DNA of 6,614 nucleotides from Anaerolineales bacterium (GTDB lineage: Bacteria > Chloroflexota > Anaerolineae > UBA7937), in assembly GCA_030593425.1 (NCBI GenBank), contig JAUVHF010000086.1:1-6614 (forward strand). Direction: 5' to 3'. Numbering within the stretch: the stretch's first letter is position 1; every line of letters starts with the position of its first letter. This document shows positions 5,446-6,614 of this stretch, one piece after another. A program made the translations under genes and the position numbers. A model generated the notes under the pieces. The model had not been told where the DNA came from. It searched no databases and worked only from the letters and a program-made list of their open reading frames with translations.

Positions 5446-6108
5446 ATGGATACAAGGGAGACCATAAAAGAATTGCTTCTCTTATGTTCTCAGAAGTTCT
5501 ACGACATTGAGGGGACCCAAGTGGCCGACCAGGCGGTAAAGATGGTTTTCCATCGCTGGCCTGAAAACACACGTCAGGAGCAAGTACTGACTAAGGTAGT
5601 TGTTCTAAATTCGCTCTATAACACTGCCTTGTACGATGTACATGCCATGGCTGAACACGTCGTCAACCAGAGGGTAGATCTGAAGTTCTCGCAGAGGGAC
5701 CCTACGGTGGTCGGTGATATCCGCAAAGGACATAGGATCAGAAGAGGAAAGACGAATAAGGAGTGGGATTTCTATTCTTTTGCCACAAAATATTGTCATT
5801 GGCATTTCCGCTCAAATTATGTGATGTACGATACAAAGCTTGATCGAGCGCTTAGGGAGTTGAACAAGCTGCTAGGGTTTTGCAGTCGATTATCGTATGA
5901 ACGGTTGAGGCAATATCCAACGTTGAAAGAGGCTATAGATAATCTGGCTGCTACTCTCACCCTGACTAGTTGGGACTACAAGACTATTGATCAAGCATTA
6001 TGGGTGTATGGTAAATACCTCAATAACGCGCTCCCTGATCGTGTCAAAACTGCACTGGACGAAAGGGGGTTTGAAAAGACAGGCCCGTGCCAGCACGTAA
6101 GAGGATAA
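5446..6108 (+). CDS. Hypothetical protein, possibly HhH/glycosylase-like helical fold
   Basis: I do not recognise this 220-residue protein with certainty. It is predicted soluble and largely helical, without signal peptide or membrane segment. Noticeable segments are FYSFATKYCHWH (109-120), YVMYDTKLDRAL (125-136) and DYKTIDQALWVYGK (177-190). The order 'FA(S/T)KY..fH, then (I/M)YD..v..aL, then LW.yGK' resembles proteins with a helix-hairpin-helix DNA-glycosylase-like core often found in accessory regions; this is a pattern memory, not a proven relation. The central part (75-105) is rich in Arg and Lys. Hand counts of three 60-base lines give about 38-48% GC against 57-60% in neighbours, suggesting a different origin. 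ATG 5446 follows GGGGGTGG (5431-5438). The stop lies 3 nt before the next gene, whose SD overlaps the end of this one. Confidence 0.75.
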   Translation: MDTRETIKELLLLCSQKFYDIEGTQVADQAVKMVFHRWPENTRQEQVLTKVVVLNSLYNTALYDVHAMAEHVVNQRVDLKFSQRDPTVVGDIRKGHRIRRGKTNKEWDFYSFATKYCHWHFRSNYVMYDTKLDRALRELNKLLGFCSRLSYERLRQYPTLKEAIDNLAATLTLTSWDYKTIDQALWVYGKYLNNALPDRVKTALDERGFEKTGPCQHVRG

Positions 6109-6111
6109 ACC

Positions 6112-6614
6112 GTGAGACGTAGGCTGGACTTTAACCTGATACTCATACCGCTCTTGCTTATCTTCGCCATAGCCCCCCTCACTCAACCCGGTTTCTTCGT
6201 GGCCCATTCGGGCTTTCTCCCCCTGCTCAACCTCTTCGACCTGGAGAAAGCGCTTCCCGGCCTGGGCTGGGCGCCCAGGATAGGGGAAGAGTATAACCTC
6301 TTCACCAGCGAAGGCCCCTTGCCCTACGCCCTGGCCGAGACGTTTCGCCTCTTGGGTATGAGCGGGGCTCAGGCGGTTAAGGCGACCTACGCTCTTGGCT
6401 TCCTCCTCTCAGGTTTAGCCATCTATGCCCTGGTCCGTCGCCTTTTCGGCCCTCACGGAGGGCTCATCGCTGCCCTAGTCTATGCCTACTTACCCTATCA
6501 TCTGGCGGTGGTCTATCTGCGGGGGGCCTTCGCCGAGTCGGTGGCTTTTATCCTTTTTCCTCTCCTTCTCTGGGCTTTGGATGTGGGGCTTAGGGAGGGC
6601 GGGCGATTCGCACT
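6112..6614 (+). CDS. Polytopic membrane protein, PTPS-related/GT-C-like (3' truncated)
   Basis: An open frame running off the window: 167 codons plus 2 bases, no stop. Start GTG 6112 follows AAGAGGA (6099-6105) at 6 nt. The N-terminus is MRRR followed by a hydrophobic helix at about 8-29; further membrane segments are near 92-108, 115-136 and 142-157, with positive residues between (RR 109-110). The arrangement (helix, long loop with HSG and LEKALPGLGWAPRIG, then PLPYALAETFRLLG, AIYALVRRLFGPHGGLIAALVYAYLPY-type helices and LRGAFAES) closely resembles large bacterial membrane proteins annotated 'PTPS-related' and similar to GT-C glycosyltransferases. These are thought to transfer sugars from lipid carriers. 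The usual acidic residue of the first loop (HDG) is Ser here (H32-S33-G34). Function is inferred from family resemblance. Confidence 0.8.
   Translation, partial: MRRRLDFNLILIPLLLIFAIAPLTQPGFFVAHSGFLPLLNLFDLEKALPGLGWAPRIGEEYNLFTSEGPLPYALAETFRLLGMSGAQAVKATYALGFLLSGLAIYALVRRLFGPHGGLIAALVYAYLPYHLAVVYLRGAFAESVAFILFPLLLWALDVGLREGGRFA

Noticed and set aside
1..6614. CRISPR arrays, tRNA or rRNA genes, insertion sequences, long direct repeats
   Set aside because: None seen on reading both strands by eye; no transposase-like protein and no spaced repeats.

Overview
The window (6614 bp, all recognisable genes on the + strand) looks like a chromosomal segment of a fairly GC-rich bacterium. Hand counts of sampled 60-base lines give about 57-60% GC in most genes. 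The combination of a T-box riboswitch, a TrpB2-type tryptophan synthase beta chain, zinc-dependent MDR dehydrogenases, an atypical FabG-like SDR and a PTPS-related membrane protein fits Chloroflexota (Anaerolineae-like) best. That is an inference from gene content, not a proven placement.

Layout. (1) Positions 1-110 hold the 3' part of a T-box riboswitch: a stem III-like hairpin, the conserved T-box, and mutually exclusive antiterminator and terminator. It is followed by a leader containing a three-codon ORF with its own strong Shine-Dalgarno (SD), then trpB2 (189-1553). (2) A perfect 12-bp terminator hairpin closes trpB2. A near-consensus sigma70-type promoter (TTGTCA, 17 nt, TATAAT) overlaps its 3' arm and opens the next unit. 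(3) That unit is PilZ protein (1687-2028), small cupin (2052-2420), zinc MDR dehydrogenase 1 (2423-3460) and zinc MDR dehydrogenase 2 (3470-4510), with gaps of 23, 2 and 9 nt. (4) A 105-bp gap holds a palindrome overlapping a second plausible promoter, followed by an SDR-fold protein (4616-5407) that lacks the canonical YxxxK catalytic pair. (5) A markedly AT-richer gene of unknown function (5446-6108) follows. Three nt later comes the start of a polytopic membrane protein (6112 to beyond the window), related to PTPS-related/GT-C type proteins.

How the genes work together. The T-box predicts that trpB2 is induced when uncharged tRNA-Trp accumulates, and the terminator makes trpB2 a stand-alone unit without trpA. 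The PilZ-cupin-MDR-MDR unit looks like a small oxidoreductase operon for an unidentified polyol, sugar or alcohol substrate, with a potential cyclic-di-GMP receptor as first gene. The two MDR enzymes differ at the cofactor-determining residue (Gly versus Asp), so they may use NADP(H) and NAD(H) respectively. No CRISPR array, tRNA, rRNA, transposase or insertion sequence was seen.
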